A stretch of DNA of 64,000 bases, from NCBI RefSeq assembly GCF_004364805.1, contig NZ_SOAP01000002.1:1-64000 (forward strand). Reading direction: 5' to 3'. A program made the position numbers and the translations under genes. Source of the DNA: Pelagimonas phthalicica (lineage in GTDB: Bacteria > Pseudomonadota > Alphaproteobacteria > Rhodobacterales > Rhodobacteraceae). Below, one piece after another: positions 43,645-53,254 of the stretch (positions within the stretch are counted from its first letter, which is position 1; each line of letters starts with the position of its first letter). The notes beneath the pieces were generated by a model, which worked only from the letters and a program-made list of their open reading frames with translations, did no database searches and was not told the origin of the DNA.

Positions 43645-45129
43645 TTAATAATCGTCGCCGCCGCCTTGCCAGGGTTTGACCAGGTTGCCAAAGCGGGTGA
43701 ATTGGCTTTCAAAGGCCAGTTCCACCGTGCCAATCGGGCCGTGACGCTGTTTGCCGATGATCACCTCGGCCTTGGCGTGCAGGCGCGCCATGCGTTCCTG
43801 CCATTCGGCCATCTTATCCAGTTGATCTTCTGACGGTTTTTCCCGCTCCACATAGTATTCCTCGCGGAACACGAACATGACAACATCCGCATCCTGCTCG
43901 ATCGAGCCGGATTCCCGCAGGTCCGAGAGCTGTGGGCGTTTGTCGTCGCGGCTTTCCACCTGACGCGAGAGCTGGGACAGGGCGATCACCGGGATATTCA
44001 ATTCCTTGGCGATGGCCTTGAGACCCATGGAAATCTCACCGATCTCCTGCACCCGGTTATCCGAGGTGCCGCGTAAAAGCTGCAAATAGTCCACGATCAA
44101 CAAATCCAGACCATGGGTCCGCTTCAACCGCCGCGCCCGCGCTGCGACCTGAGAGATCGGCAAGGCGGCCGTGTCGTCGATAAAGAGTGGGCAGGCCTCA
44201 AGCGATTTGGCCGCTTCGACAAAGCGGCGGAATTCGCCTTCATCCATGTCGCCCTGACGGATCTTGTGCGACGAAATCTCGGACGCTTCGGCCAGAATAC
44301 GGCTGGCGAGCTGTTCGGCGCTCATCTCAAGGCTGTAAAACGCCACCACGCCGCCATCCACCGCGCCCTCGGTGCCATCGGGGCGGATGCCCTTTTTATA
44401 GGCCTTGGCGACGTTGAAGGCGATGTTGGTTGCCAGCGAGGTTTTGCCCATCGAGGGACGCCCGGCCAGGATCAGCAAATCCGAAGGGTGCAAGCCACCG
44501 AGCTTGCCATCCATATCGATCAATCCAGTGGAAATACCGGCCAGGCCGCCTTCGCGTTGATAGGCCGCATTGGCCACATTCACCGCGTCGGTCACGGCTT
44601 TTAGAAATGACACGAAACCGCTTTCGACCTGGCCCTGCTCGGCCATATTATAAAGGGCCTGCTCGGCCTCGACGATCTGTTCCTTGGGGTCCGAGGCGAC
44701 ATCGACCTTGGCCGCCTTGGTGGAAATATCCTTGCCCAAACGGATCAGATCGCGGCGTACGGCGAGATCATAAATCATCTGCGCATAATCACGCACCGCA
44801 AAGCTGGACACGGAAGAGGCGGCAAGGCGGGCCAGATAGGTCGGGCCGCCGAGTTCTTTAAGCCCCTCATCATCCTCCATAAACGCCTTGAGCGTCACAG
44901 GAGAGGCAAGGTTGTTCTTGGAAATCCGCGCCGCTGCGACCTCGAAAATCCGCGCATGCACCGGATCATAAAAATGCTTGGCATTGATGATCGCGGTGAT
45001 TTTGTCGAACACGTCATTATCCGTTAGGATCGCCCCTAGCAGCTGCTGTTCGGCTTCGATGGAATGCGGAATCGTCTCCGCTTCCTCGACCTGGACACCG
45101 GTCGGATTGATGGTCGTGATTTCGTTCAT
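43645..45129 (-). CDS. dnaB: Replicative DNA helicase DnaB
   Basis: Hexameric replication-fork helicase, 494 residues. N-terminal domain PHSIEAEQQLLGAILTDND, then a RecA-type motor with Walker A LAGRPSMGKTSLA, Walker B LLIVDYLQLL and the Arg-finger region SDLRESGSIEQDADVVMF. The frame is open upstream, but the ATG at 45129 begins a normal DnaB N-terminus. Monocistronic and leftward. Confidence 0.96.
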   Translation of the reverse strand: MNEITTINPTGVQVEEAETIPHSIEAEQQLLGAILTDNDVFDKITAIINAKHFYDPVHARIFEVAAARISKNNLASPVTLKAFMEDDEGLKELGGPTYLARLAASSVSSFAVRDYAQMIYDLAVRRDLIRLGKDISTKAAKVDVASDPKEQIVEAEQALYNMAEQGQVESGFVSFLKAVTDAVNVANAAYQREGGLAGISTGLIDMDGKLGGLHPSDLLILAGRPSMGKTSLATNIAFNVAKAYKKGIRPDGTEGAVDGGVVAFYSLEMSAEQLASRILAEASEISSHKIRQGDMDEGEFRRFVEAAKSLEACPLFIDDTAALPISQVAARARRLKRTHGLDLLIVDYLQLLRGTSDNRVQEIGEISMGLKAIAKELNIPVIALSQLSRQVESRDDKRPQLSDLRESGSIEQDADVVMFVFREEYYVEREKPSEDQLDKMAEWQERMARLHAKAEVIIGKQRHGPIGTVELAFESQFTRFGNLVKPWQGGGDDY

Positions 45130-45330
45130 TGCGGTCCCCACCTGCTCTGGCGGGTGTGGTAGCAAAGACCAACACCTCGGGGCAAATTGTATGTTTCTGG
45201 GGATAAGCTGTGGAGCGCTCCCCAAAGCTGATCCTTGGGCAGATATTGGCGTCAGCTAACTGGTTCTGTCAAGATTTGGTAGGCGCGCAGCAAAGTTGCG
45301 CGCGCCTGAGAGAGATATTTCCGCTTTCGA

Positions 45331-46008
45331 TCAGAAAGCGTTGGCCTCTTGCCACTCACGGGGGGCCTTGAGGAAGGCGTCGACCTGATCCAGGGTTTCC
45401 TGACTGAAATTGCCCATGTCCTTGGCCGCTTCCAACACTTCCCACCAGGTGCAGAGATGGTGCAACTCGACCCCGTGATCGCCGAGGGTTTTGATGGTTT
45501 CCGGGAAGATGCCGTAATAGAAAATCACTGCTGTATGCCCGCAGGTCGCGCCGGTTTCGCGGATCGCATCGACAAAGCTGAGCTTGGAGCCGCCATCGGT
45601 GGTCAGGTCCTCGACCAGCAAGACGCGCTCGCCTTCTTTCATCAAACCTTCGATGCGGGCATTGCGCCCATAGCCTTTGGGCTTTTTGCGCACATAGGTC
45701 ATAGGCAGCGCCATACGCTCAGCCACCATCGCGCCAAAGGGAATGCCCGCGGTTTCGCCGCCAGCGACATTGTCAAAGGCCTCAAACCCGGCATTGCGCA
45801 TGACGGTGACGGTCAGGAAATCCATCAATGTGCTGCGGATACGCGGGAAGGAAATTAGCTTGCGGCAGTCGATATAGACGGGGCTGGGCAGGCCTGAGGC
45901 CAGCTTGAACGGCTCATCCGCCATGAAATGCACCGCTTCGATCTCCCACAACATGCGCGCGGTCAGACGGGCCATTTCTTCGGCGGTGGGATATGATGTG
46001 GGGATCAT
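45331..46008 (-). CDS. pyrE: Orotate phosphoribosyltransferase
   Basis: Makes orotidine 5'-phosphate from orotate and PRPP. 225 residues; it contains [28 protein letters not shown], the flexible loop [15 protein letters not shown], and the PRPP loop [13 protein letters not shown]. Start ATG follows AGGAGTG. Upstream of pyrE toward pyrC lie two palindromic repeats. Confidence 0.95.
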   Translation of the reverse strand: MIPTSYPTAEEMARLTARMLWEIEAVHFMADEPFKLASGLPSPVYIDCRKLISFPRIRSTLMDFLTVTVMRNAGFEAFDNVAGGETAGIPFGAMVAERMALPMTYVRKKPKGYGRNARIEGLMKEGERVLLVEDLTTDGGSKLSFVDAIRETGATCGHTAVIFYYGIFPETIKTLGDHGVELHHLCTWWEVLEAAKDMGNFSQETLDQVDAFLKAPREWQEANAF

Positions 46009-46074
46009 GGCAGCAGCACTCCTGTTTTCAGGCCGCTTTAGCGTGAAACCTGCGGCGATTAAACCCCGCCCATG

Positions 46075-46140
46075 CTTCTTTGGGCCGAAAATATCCCGGG
46101 GGTGAATGGGCCCTTGGGCCCAGAGGGGGCAGCGCCCCCT
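46075..46140 (+). repeat. GC-rich palindromic intergenic repeat, copy D
   Basis: Reads CTTCTTTGGGCCGAAAATAT, then CCCGGGGGTGAAT, GGGCCCTTGGGCCC and AGGGGGCAGCGCCCCCT: the cleanest copy in the window. Located between pyrC and pyrE. Confidence 0.8.
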
Positions 46141-46144
46141 CGCT

Positions 46145-46166
46145 CAAAATCCGTCGACGGATTTTG
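46145..46166. repeat. CAAATTCC-type palindrome, variant copy
   Basis: Perfect 22-bp palindrome with arms CAAAATCCGTC and GACGGATTTTG, immediately after repeat copy D and before the pyrC stop. Variant of the CAAATTCC palindromes at 43584 and 63794. Confidence 0.65.
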
Positions 46167-46178
46167 CTGCCACCAAGA

Positions 46179-47213
46179 TCAGGCGACGCGCCAATGCAGC
46201 GGCATCATCGGGTCAAACACGGTCACAGGGCCCTCAGGCGTGTCGATCTTATCGGGGTAGATGACCGGATCGCCTTTGACCAAGGTCATCTCGGCAGCAT
46301 TCGGCTCCAGCCCGTAGAATTTCGGCCCATGTAGCGAGGTAAAGCCCTCAAGCTTGTCCAGCGCGCCCTCCTGCTCAAAGACTTCGGCCAGAATGCTCAT
46401 GGTGTTGGAGGCGGTGAAACAGCCCGCGCAGCCACAGGCATTTTCCTTGAGGTGATCAAGATGCGGCGCGCTGTCGGTGCCAAGGAAAAAGCTTGGATCG
46501 CCGGAAATGGCGGCTGCGCGCAGGGCAAGGCGATGTTCTTCGCGTTTGGCCACTGGCAGGCAATAATAATGCGGTTTGATCCCGCCAACCAGAATGGCGT
46601 TGCGGTTGATCACGAGGTGGTGGGTGGTGATGGTGGCCCCCAGATCATCGCCGCCGGAGCGGGCGTAATCCGCGCCCTCTTTGGTGGTGATATGTTCCAT
46701 GATCACCCGCAAGCCCGGCGTGGAGCGGCGCAAAGGATCCAGCACGCGGTCGATGAACTCGGCCTCGCGGTCAAAGATATCCACGTCATGATCGACCACT
46801 TCGCCATGCACACAAAGCGGCAGGCCGATCTCGGCCATGGTTTCCAGCACGCCGCGCACCTTGTCGAAATTAGTCACGCCGCTGGCGGAATTGGTGGTCG
46901 CGCCGGCCGGATACAGCTTGACCGCGTGGATCAAGCCCTCTTCCTTGGCACGTTTCACATCTGCCGGATCGCTGTCTTCGGTCAGATAGAGCGTCATCAA
47001 CGGCTGAAAATCGCTGCCCTCGGGCAGGGCGGCCAGAATACGGTCGCGATAGGCGCTGGCATCACTGCTTTTGACCACGGGCGGGATCAGGTTGGGCATG
47101 ATGATGGCGCGGCCAAAATAGCGAGCGGTTTCAGGGGCAACGGCGGCCAGCATTGCGCCATCGCGCAGATGCAGGTGCCAGTCATCGGGGCGGCGGATCG
47201 TGATCTGTTGCAT
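46179..47213 (-). CDS. pyrC: Dihydroorotase
   Basis: Cyclises carbamoyl-aspartate to dihydroorotate in pyrimidine synthesis. 344 residues, type II (E. coli-like) dihydroorotase. Zinc-binding HLHLRDG at residues 14-20, the carboxylated Lys in [13 protein letters not shown], then [14 protein letters not shown] and the C-terminal GTDSAPH. Normal size. Same strand as pyrE, probably one operon in spite of the repeats between them. Confidence 0.96.
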   Translation of the reverse strand: MQQITIRRPDDWHLHLRDGAMLAAVAPETARYFGRAIIMPNLIPPVVKSSDASAYRDRILAALPEGSDFQPLMTLYLTEDSDPADVKRAKEEGLIHAVKLYPAGATTNSASGVTNFDKVRGVLETMAEIGLPLCVHGEVVDHDVDIFDREAEFIDRVLDPLRRSTPGLRVIMEHITTKEGADYARSGGDDLGATITTHHLVINRNAILVGGIKPHYYCLPVAKREEHRLALRAAAISGDPSFFLGTDSAPHLDHLKENACGCAGCFTASNTMSILAEVFEQEGALDKLEGFTSLHGPKFYGLEPNAAEMTLVKGDPVIYPDKIDTPEGPVTVFDPMMPLHWRVA

Positions 47214-47263
47214 GCGCGCCGCCTAGCATGGGCGCGCCGGGTTTTCCAGTGAAAGCCGCGCCT

Positions 47264-48202
47264 TTATTGCGAGACCTGGTCATCCTCAGCTTCAAGCGCT
47301 GCCAGACGACGGCGGAAGCGGGGGGCGTGCATGCGGGCGACCACGTTTTGGCACAGGATGCGGGCCAGTTCCGGGCGCTCTTCGGCGTCCAGGCGCGCCA
47401 GCAAACGGCGCAGATAGGGCGGGTGGTTTCGGCGGGCGCGCAGCATTTGCGCAAAGCTGGCCGTGTCCAGGCGGTCTTCGGCCACGGCGGCCAGCAGCGA
47501 GGGCAACAGATCCATCGCGATCAGCTCGCTTTGCAGGGCGGTTCCCATATAGGGCATGCGGTGACGGGAGACATTGCGGCGCTCAAACAGGGCGGAGTGC
47601 ATTGCGTCCATGCGCTCATGTGGATCATAAAGCACATGGGCATGATGGGCGGCATCGATCATGTCAGGCGCAAAGCCATAGCGCGAGGTGAAATCGCGGC
47701 GGCGCTGTTCGGGAAAGCGGTCATCCCATTCGGTGACGCGCGGATCCAGCGTCGCCTGGGGTTGCAACATCAGCACGCGCGCACCCGGTGCGGCGACGGA
47801 ATAGGCGGCAGCGGCATAACCGCAGGGGCCCGCGCCGTAAAAGATCACGTTTTCGAATTCGTCAAAGAAGCCGTCATCGAGCAATTGGTCAAAGAAGCCA
47901 AAGACGCGGGCATCGCGAAACCAGGTATCGCCATGGCTCAGCACCGACAGCGACGACCAGCCATGGCTGCGCACCATGTCAAAGCCGATGGGCGTGCGGG
48001 TGGGGGACAGGGCCTCGATTCCGGCCATGGATTCAAAAGAGACCAGCAATGTGTCGCCGTCTTCGACAAAGATCCCGGCATGATGTTTGCCCAAAGGCTC
48101 GGAAAAGCCTTTGTTATTGCCGATATCGCGCAGCTGCATCAGCCATTCGCCGCGCGACAGCTTGCTCAGATCCGGTGGAAAGCTGCTCTTACTCTGTGCC
48201 AT
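47264..48202 (-). CDS. Uncharacterised roseobacter protein beside the glycan cluster
   Basis: 312 residues, soluble. A central GAGPCGYAAAAYSVAAPGARVLML resembles an alpha/beta fold with a glycine-rich turn, possibly hydrolase-like with Cys or no nucleophile. The C-terminal 90 residues are Arg- and Leu-rich helices. I recall relatives being labelled PAPS reductase, but the PP-loop and the expected cysteine motif are not visible, so I do not use that name. ATG with GAGGAAAC upstream. It lies between pyrC and the glycosyltransferase cluster on the same strand. Confidence 0.6.
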   Translation of the reverse strand: MAQSKSSFPPDLSKLSRGEWLMQLRDIGNNKGFSEPLGKHHAGIFVEDGDTLLVSFESMAGIEALSPTRTPIGFDMVRSHGWSSLSVLSHGDTWFRDARVFGFFDQLLDDGFFDEFENVIFYGAGPCGYAAAAYSVAAPGARVLMLQPQATLDPRVTEWDDRFPEQRRRDFTSRYGFAPDMIDAAHHAHVLYDPHERMDAMHSALFERRNVSRHRMPYMGTALQSELIAMDLLPSLLAAVAEDRLDTASFAQMLRARRNHPPYLRRLLARLDAEERPELARILCQNVVARMHAPRFRRRLAALEAEDDQVSQ

Positions 48203-48318
48203 GCCCGTTTCCTCATGCGCCCAGTTGCCCTGAAAGGGACAATCTGAGTCTTTGTTGAGGTGAATTTGACGGGGATTTCGGGCGGAAATGTGGTTAAGGC
48301 GGGGTTATTCTGCGTAAG

Positions 48319-49374
48319 CTACGCCTGTTTATCGCCGTTTTTGCCCTTGGCCCGGATGGCATGGCTGGCCAGAAAACGCGCGGCTTCGGGGGCGATGGCG
48401 CGGGCAGGGCGCGACATGAGCAGACGACCAAAAAGGGCGCGATAGGGTTCTTGTACCATAAGGTCTTCGAAACGGCTTTGCCGCCAGATGACCGCCTGAG
48501 CGTGCAGATCAGCCAGGGTCTTGTCGGCCAACAGCTCAGCCTTTTTCTCGGCCACGCCGGGCAGGGCGAGGAGCGAGATATCCTCTTCGTCACACCAATT
48601 GCGTTCAACCCAGTAATCCATGCCCAGCACATGATCGGAATGCACAGCGCGGCCACGATCCGCCTTGAGCACATAGCTTTCCATCGCGCCAAGCGGATAG
48701 TGGTTGAGCTGGGCGAGTTTGTAATTGGAGCGGCCATAATTGGAAAAGATGCGGCGATTGCGGAATTGCGCGTCCAATTCGCGCCCTTCACCGTCAAACC
48801 AGCGGGCCGTGTCGACGCGGTCCGGATCGGGATTGCGCGGGCGATGCACGCCGAGCTTTCGATAGATGCCGTTGTTTTTATAAAGCGTTTTGAACATGGC
48901 GGCGCGCCAGGGCCAATGCATGTTGACCGGCGCGGCGCGGGTGAATTGCTGGGTGAGCGGTCTGTCCTCATAGCGGGCAACCCCGGCATTGCCGAACAAC
49001 CGCCAGGTTAGGGTGATGGCGTCGGCTTCGGGCAGGGCGCTGATCAGGTCGGGCAGGCTGCGTGCGCCGGTATGGATGTTGACATATTCGTCAATGTCGA
49101 GGCTGAGCAGCCAATCGGCCTGTTTGACGGCAGGCAGCTTGTCAGCCTTTTTGAGGCCGGTGAATTGAATGCCGCCTTTGTCATAGGGGCCATCATTGCG
49201 GATATGGGTGACAAACCCCATTTCCTCCAGCCGATCCAACATGGTGTCGGTGCCATCCTGACAATCATTGCTGAGCGCCACCACATGGGTGACGCCGCAG
49301 GTCAGATGATGGGCCAGCCAATCGATGAGAAAGGCAGCTTCGTTTCTGACGCAGAGGATGGCGGTGATGTTCAT
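48319..49374 (-). CDS. Family 2 glycosyltransferase (PF13704-like), copy 1
   Basis: About 351 residues. GT-A fold features: ITAILCVRNEAAFLIDWLAHH at the N-terminus, SNDCQDGTDTMLDRLEEM, and the metal-binding DxD as LSLDIDEYVNIH near residue 95. The C-terminal part shares QLNHYPLGAMESYVLKADRGR with the two related proteins in this cluster. Probably transfers a sugar during capsule or surface polysaccharide synthesis (inference). The ATG at 49374 is chosen over a GTG four codons earlier. It is separated from the FkbM gene by a 118-base gap with strong hairpins. Confidence 0.85.
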   Translation of the reverse strand: MNITAILCVRNEAAFLIDWLAHHLTCGVTHVVALSNDCQDGTDTMLDRLEEMGFVTHIRNDGPYDKGGIQFTGLKKADKLPAVKQADWLLSLDIDEYVNIHTGARSLPDLISALPEADAITLTWRLFGNAGVARYEDRPLTQQFTRAAPVNMHWPWRAAMFKTLYKNNGIYRKLGVHRPRNPDPDRVDTARWFDGEGRELDAQFRNRRIFSNYGRSNYKLAQLNHYPLGAMESYVLKADRGRAVHSDHVLGMDYWVERNWCDEEDISLLALPGVAEKKAELLADKTLADLHAQAVIWRQSRFEDLMVQEPYRALFGRLLMSRPARAIAPEAARFLASHAIRAKGKNGDKQA

Positions 49375-49401
49375 AGGGTATAGCACCGAAAGAATTGTAT
49401 C

Positions 49402-49479
49402 GCCCGGCGGTTAGCCGGGCAGCGCACGACCGCCCCCCCGGGCGGGCGCTTCACGCCCACCCGCGGTCGCGCGCTGCCC
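49402..49479 (-). other. Strong hairpins inside the glycan cluster
   Basis: GCCCGGC-GGTTA-GCCGGGC at 49402-49420, overlapping a longer stem: 49417-49433 pairs with 49463-49479 (17 bp, one mismatch), with a nested GGGCGGGCG / CGCCCACCC-type pair. It lies just past the FkbM stop. No T tract, so attenuator, processing site or repeat rather than a classical terminator. Confidence 0.6.
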
Positions 49480-49492
49480 TTATCTTCTATCA

Positions 49493-50227
49493 TCAAACCG
49501 GCCAATCCTTGCGGAAGGTCACAACCTTGGACTCGGAGGCTTTGGGGAAATAGGTCAACCCGGCTTTGTGCATGGCGTCAAACACTGCCTGAACGCCCGC
49601 CTGGCCAATCCATTGCGGGTGCAATTCGATGATCGCGACGCGCAGGCCCGACCAATCGGCAGAAGGTAGCAGCATCGCCTCGGCACCTTCGATATCGCAG
49701 ACCAGTACATTGGGCTTCAGATCGTCCAGCACCGGGGTGATGGCGTGTTTTTCGATTTCGACGATGTCTGTGACGCTGTCGGGATCGGCGTCGAAATCCA
49801 TCGACGAGCCGAGAAAGTTCTTGCGGATGTAGAATTCGACCGGGTCGCCATCTTCGGGCGAAAGCAGCGCGTTGCGCAGGTCGACATTGGTGACCTCATT
49901 GGCGGCGTGCACCGATTGGATATAGGGGATCAGGGTTGGGTTCGCCTCGTAAGTGACGACTTTCTCGACCTTTTTCTTGACCGAGAGCAGGGTGGACATG
50001 TAGCCAAGCCCGCCGCCCAACTCCAAAACCCGGTCGCCTTCGCGCACCACGCGCATCACGGCGTCGCATTCCTTGCGCTCATAGGTGCCTTCGCGCAGAG
50101 CGCCGCGCACCCGACCGGTGGTCAGTTGCGGATGTTTGGGGATCTTGAGCCCCCGCGAGCGGATAAAGGGCTTGCGCGCCGGGGAGTCAGTTTCGTCGGT
50201 CTCGGTCACGGGTGTTGCGCCATCCAT
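49493..50227 (-). CDS. FkbM family methyltransferase
   Basis: SAM-dependent methyltransferase of about 244 residues. SAM motif VLELGGGLGYMSTLL near residue 70, then VVTYEANPTLIPYIQSV, and the FkbM-type CDIEGAEAMLLPSADW. Such enzymes methylate sugars or other hydroxyls in natural products and glycans. The ATG at 50227 starts one base past the stop of the fused transferase gene, so they are co-translated. Likely decorates the glycan made by the adjacent glycosyltransferases (inference). Confidence 0.88.
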   Translation of the reverse strand: MDGATPVTETDETDSPARKPFIRSRGLKIPKHPQLTTGRVRGALREGTYERKECDAVMRVVREGDRVLELGGGLGYMSTLLSVKKKVEKVVTYEANPTLIPYIQSVHAANEVTNVDLRNALLSPEDGDPVEFYIRKNFLGSSMDFDADPDSVTDIVEIEKHAITPVLDDLKPNVLVCDIEGAEAMLLPSADWSGLRVAIIELHPQWIGQAGVQAVFDAMHKAGLTYFPKASESKVVTFRKDWPV

Positions 50228-50228
50228 G

Positions 50229-52613
50229 TCAGTTCTCCATATCAAGAGCGAGCGCATAGGCCACGCGTTCAGTCTCTGTCAGATCCAGTTTCAGCGCCTG
50301 TTGATACAGGTCTTCGAATTCGGGCATTCCGTGCAGCTCAATCGCCTTGGCGCGGTGCCAGTCCAGCCCGGTTTGGTGCCATTTCGCCAGTTCGGCATCC
50401 GCCATCAGCCGATCATACTCCTCGCGAAGGCGCGGGATGTTGCGTTTGATGGTCAAGTCGCGATGCACCGACCAATCCATGCGGATCCAGTAGTTGAGCC
50501 CGATGGAGCGATCCACATGCAGCGCGCGGCCACGCTGACGTTTTATCAGATAGCTTTCGGCGCTGCGCAGGGCGTAGTGATTGAGCTGGATCAGGTCATA
50601 GCCGATGCTTTTCTTGGAATTGCGCCAACCGTTTTTGATGGCCTCGGATGTCATGTCCTGACCCGAGCCATTCACCCATTTGACTTTGTTTTCAAAGTTT
50701 TCGTGGAGCTTGTTAGGGCGGTGGCAGGATATCTTGGCATAGGCCCCGATATTCTTGAACATCGTCTTAAAGCCCCAGACCGTATGCGGTTTCGGGCAGT
50801 ATTTCGGCGCGCAGGTGTCGAATTGCTCGATTACGAATTTGTCGTTCAGATGGGTGACGCCGTTATGCCCAAAGAGCCGCCAGGTCATGGCGATATTGGT
50901 GGCGTCGGGCACACGTTCGAACAGGTCAGAAAGCGTGCCATTGCCACAGCGGATATTGATGAATTCGTCCACATCGACATGGGCGATCCATTCGGCGTTT
51001 TTGATCACCGGTTCCTTGAGCGAGTTGTCGAGCGCGAATTGCTGCGGAGAATTGCCGCCCCAATTGTCATTATTGCGATGCTGAAGTACGCCCATCTCTT
51101 GCAACCGGTCCAGGATCTCAGACGTGCCATCGCTGCAATCATTGGTGTAAATCAGGAAGTTATCAAAGCCGATGGCGCGGTGATAGGCGACCCATTCGAT
51201 GATATATGGGGCTTCGTTCTTCATGCAGCCGACAATGACATTGCCGCTGGATTTCTCGGGCAATTTGCGCGGGGTGATCGCGTCATAGGGGCCTGCCAGC
51301 TCTTCTTCATTGACGCGGCCCAGACGGTTATGCGGGGCAAAGACCGAGGATTGCAGCTTTTCGAAATTCTGCTTGGCCAAGGGGGGCATGACCCGGCGCG
51401 CGGTCGGGGAAAGCAGGGCCTCGATGCTGCTGGCCTCGGCGGTCTCTTCCGGCGCGGGGGCAGGGGCGTTGCCGTTTAGCTTGGCCAGATCAGCGGCCTT
51501 GTTGGCCAGCTCTTCCTTGGTCGCTTGATTGATGCGCCAGCGGAAGGCCAGCAGGTATTGCGTGGCGCGGAAACCGCGGGTCGGATCGGTCTCGACCCAG
51601 TCGGGCAGGCTTGCATCGGGGGCGAGCAAGTCAGCGTCCAGCCCGTCATGGCGGAAACAGAGATTGTCGATGTCATCGGCAAAGCGGCTGGACAGCGCAT
51701 GCAGGCTGCCGGGCGCAATGGGGTCACCCGGTACTTTGATTTCCACCAGGAATTTGCGCCAAAGCTGGCGGGGCAGGATCACATCCTTTTTCGCCAAAAG
51801 CCGCAGCACCGCGTCATTGAACCGGCGCGATCGGCTGAGCCAGGCGGCGGAGGGCGCGGTGGGGAGGTCTTCGGGGATGACCTTGCCAATGGTGTCTTGG
51901 ATGCCAAAGGCGGCGCGGACCTCTTCGGTGGCGGCGTTGGAATAGAACAGCGGCAGGTTCACATTGCGGTAGCTAAAGGAACCGGGGCCAAATCCCTCTT
52001 CCCAAAAACTTTGCAAGCGTTTGAAGTCGAGCCAGAAACAGGCACCTTGCACCTCACCAAACTGGCCCGCTTGCGGGTCGGGATCGGGGCGGCTGTCCAG
52101 CGCGGCCTGCCAGAAATCGGGCTCGGACAGGCAATCAAGCTCGCGTTGCAGGGAATGCGCGCGCCCCTCGATCAGCTGCGCCGCATAACGCCGCACCAAC
52201 ATGCGCGCCGGATCATCGATATGCGAGACAATGCGGATGTCATTTGAGAGAGGCAGCAGGATCGCGCGCAGGCGTTGCAGCTCGGACGGGCTGCACAGCG
52301 AAGTCCCCAATTGGTGCGAGGACAGGATCAGCGTGTGGGGATTGTGACGATCAACCTCATCCTTGAGCTTGCGCGCCACGTCTTCGCGCAGAACCTGTTG
52401 TTTTTCAGCGGAAATATAGCCGCGATTGTAGCGCAGGCTGTCGATATTTTCCGGGTCGGTCACAGCCATGAACAGGCGCGTATGATTGCGCGCACCGGGC
52501 GTGCGGGCATAAAGCACCCCTTTGCCAAGCATCTGTTCGCGTTTGCTGTCCAGCACCCGTTGCAGCCGATCACTGCTGGCCCCGTCCGGGCCGATATGAA
52601 CATAGATCCGCAT
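50229..52613 (-). CDS. Fusion: sulfotransferase-like domain plus family 2 glycosyltransferase, copy 2
   Basis: 794 residues. Residues 1 to about 400 look like a sulfotransferase-type domain: an N-terminal RIYVHIGPDGASSDRLQ where PAPS-binding P-loops (HIGxxKTGTT) usually sit, and a later HIDDPARMLVRRYAAQ like the 3'-phosphate-binding region. The P-loop is degenerate (GPDGASS), so activity is doubtful. Residues about 460-794 are a glycosyltransferase related to copies 1 and 3 (GCMKNEAPYIIEWVAYHRA, YTNDCSDGTSEILDRL, DxD as HVDVDEFINIR). The ATG at 52613 overlaps the stop of the separate sulfotransferase gene (TGATG). Probably surface glycan synthesis. Confidence 0.82.
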   Translation of the reverse strand: MRIYVHIGPDGASSDRLQRVLDSKREQMLGKGVLYARTPGARNHTRLFMAVTDPENIDSLRYNRGYISAEKQQVLREDVARKLKDEVDRHNPHTLILSSHQLGTSLCSPSELQRLRAILLPLSNDIRIVSHIDDPARMLVRRYAAQLIEGRAHSLQRELDCLSEPDFWQAALDSRPDPDPQAGQFGEVQGACFWLDFKRLQSFWEEGFGPGSFSYRNVNLPLFYSNAATEEVRAAFGIQDTIGKVIPEDLPTAPSAAWLSRSRRFNDAVLRLLAKKDVILPRQLWRKFLVEIKVPGDPIAPGSLHALSSRFADDIDNLCFRHDGLDADLLAPDASLPDWVETDPTRGFRATQYLLAFRWRINQATKEELANKAADLAKLNGNAPAPAPEETAEASSIEALLSPTARRVMPPLAKQNFEKLQSSVFAPHNRLGRVNEEELAGPYDAITPRKLPEKSSGNVIVGCMKNEAPYIIEWVAYHRAIGFDNFLIYTNDCSDGTSEILDRLQEMGVLQHRNNDNWGGNSPQQFALDNSLKEPVIKNAEWIAHVDVDEFINIRCGNGTLSDLFERVPDATNIAMTWRLFGHNGVTHLNDKFVIEQFDTCAPKYCPKPHTVWGFKTMFKNIGAYAKISCHRPNKLHENFENKVKWVNGSGQDMTSEAIKNGWRNSKKSIGYDLIQLNHYALRSAESYLIKRQRGRALHVDRSIGLNYWIRMDWSVHRDLTIKRNIPRLREEYDRLMADAELAKWHQTGLDWHRAKAIELHGMPEFEDLYQQALKLDLTETERVAYALALDMEN

Positions 52614-53254
52614 CACGCCGCCCCTTTGGAGGCGGTATCGCCGCCACTATTTACATTCATCTTGCCCCACCATGGCAGTTTGCGCCCTACATGGGCCGCG
52701 AGTTGCGCGCGCGCGTTTTCGGCTCCGACATCCAGGCGCAGATAGCGCGGGTCGTCACCAAAGATGTCATTCAGCATGTCGTAATGGCCGTTGATCCATT
52801 GGATACGTTCACTGTCAGAGGCACCATAGCCCAGCGGCAGGCCCGGAATGGCCCCGGCGGGCAGACGGTCTGTGCCAAGGTTGTTCCAACGCCGCATACT
52901 GTCCGAGGTTTCCGCGGCCGGGCGCCAGGTGGCGACAAACAGCATATCGGGGCGGGCCAGGCGCATGGCCTTGATCATGGCATAATCACATTGCGGCCAA
53001 AGCGAGGTGTCACCCTTGAGCACGCTGATTTCGGACAGCGCATCGTAAAGATCGACATATTTGAACGGATCACCCTCGAAATAGCCATTATAAAGCTGGC
53101 GACCAACGAAGGTCCCGCCAAGCCCCGGATCGCGGGTATGGATGCGGCGCACCTTGTGATCGGCCACCCGCCAGCCCGCCTTTTCCAGAGCAAAGGCCAG
53201 GGTGGTGGTGCCGGTCTTGGGCAGGCCAAGATTGACGCATTTCACCCCTCTCAT
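52613..53254 (-). CDS. Sulfotransferase family protein
   Basis: 213 residues with the PAPS 5'-phosphosulfate loop CVNLGLPKTGTTTLAFAL at the N-terminus and a 3'-phosphate-type region around FVATWRPAAETSDSMRRW. Expected to transfer sulfate from PAPS to a hydroxyl, here probably on the glycan made by the neighbouring enzymes. Start overlaps the upstream glycosyltransferase stop by four bases, and its stop overlaps the fused gene. Confidence 0.85.
   Translation of the reverse strand: MRGVKCVNLGLPKTGTTTLAFALEKAGWRVADHKVRRIHTRDPGLGGTFVGRQLYNGYFEGDPFKYVDLYDALSEISVLKGDTSLWPQCDYAMIKAMRLARPDMLFVATWRPAAETSDSMRRWNNLGTDRLPAGAIPGLPLGYGASDSERIQWINGHYDMLNDIFGDDPRYLRLDVGAENARAQLAAHVGRKLPWWGKMNVNSGGDTASKGAA

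Noticed and set aside
47264-48202. PAPS reductase assignment
   Set aside because: The PP-loop and C-terminal cysteine motif of PAPS reductases are not visible.
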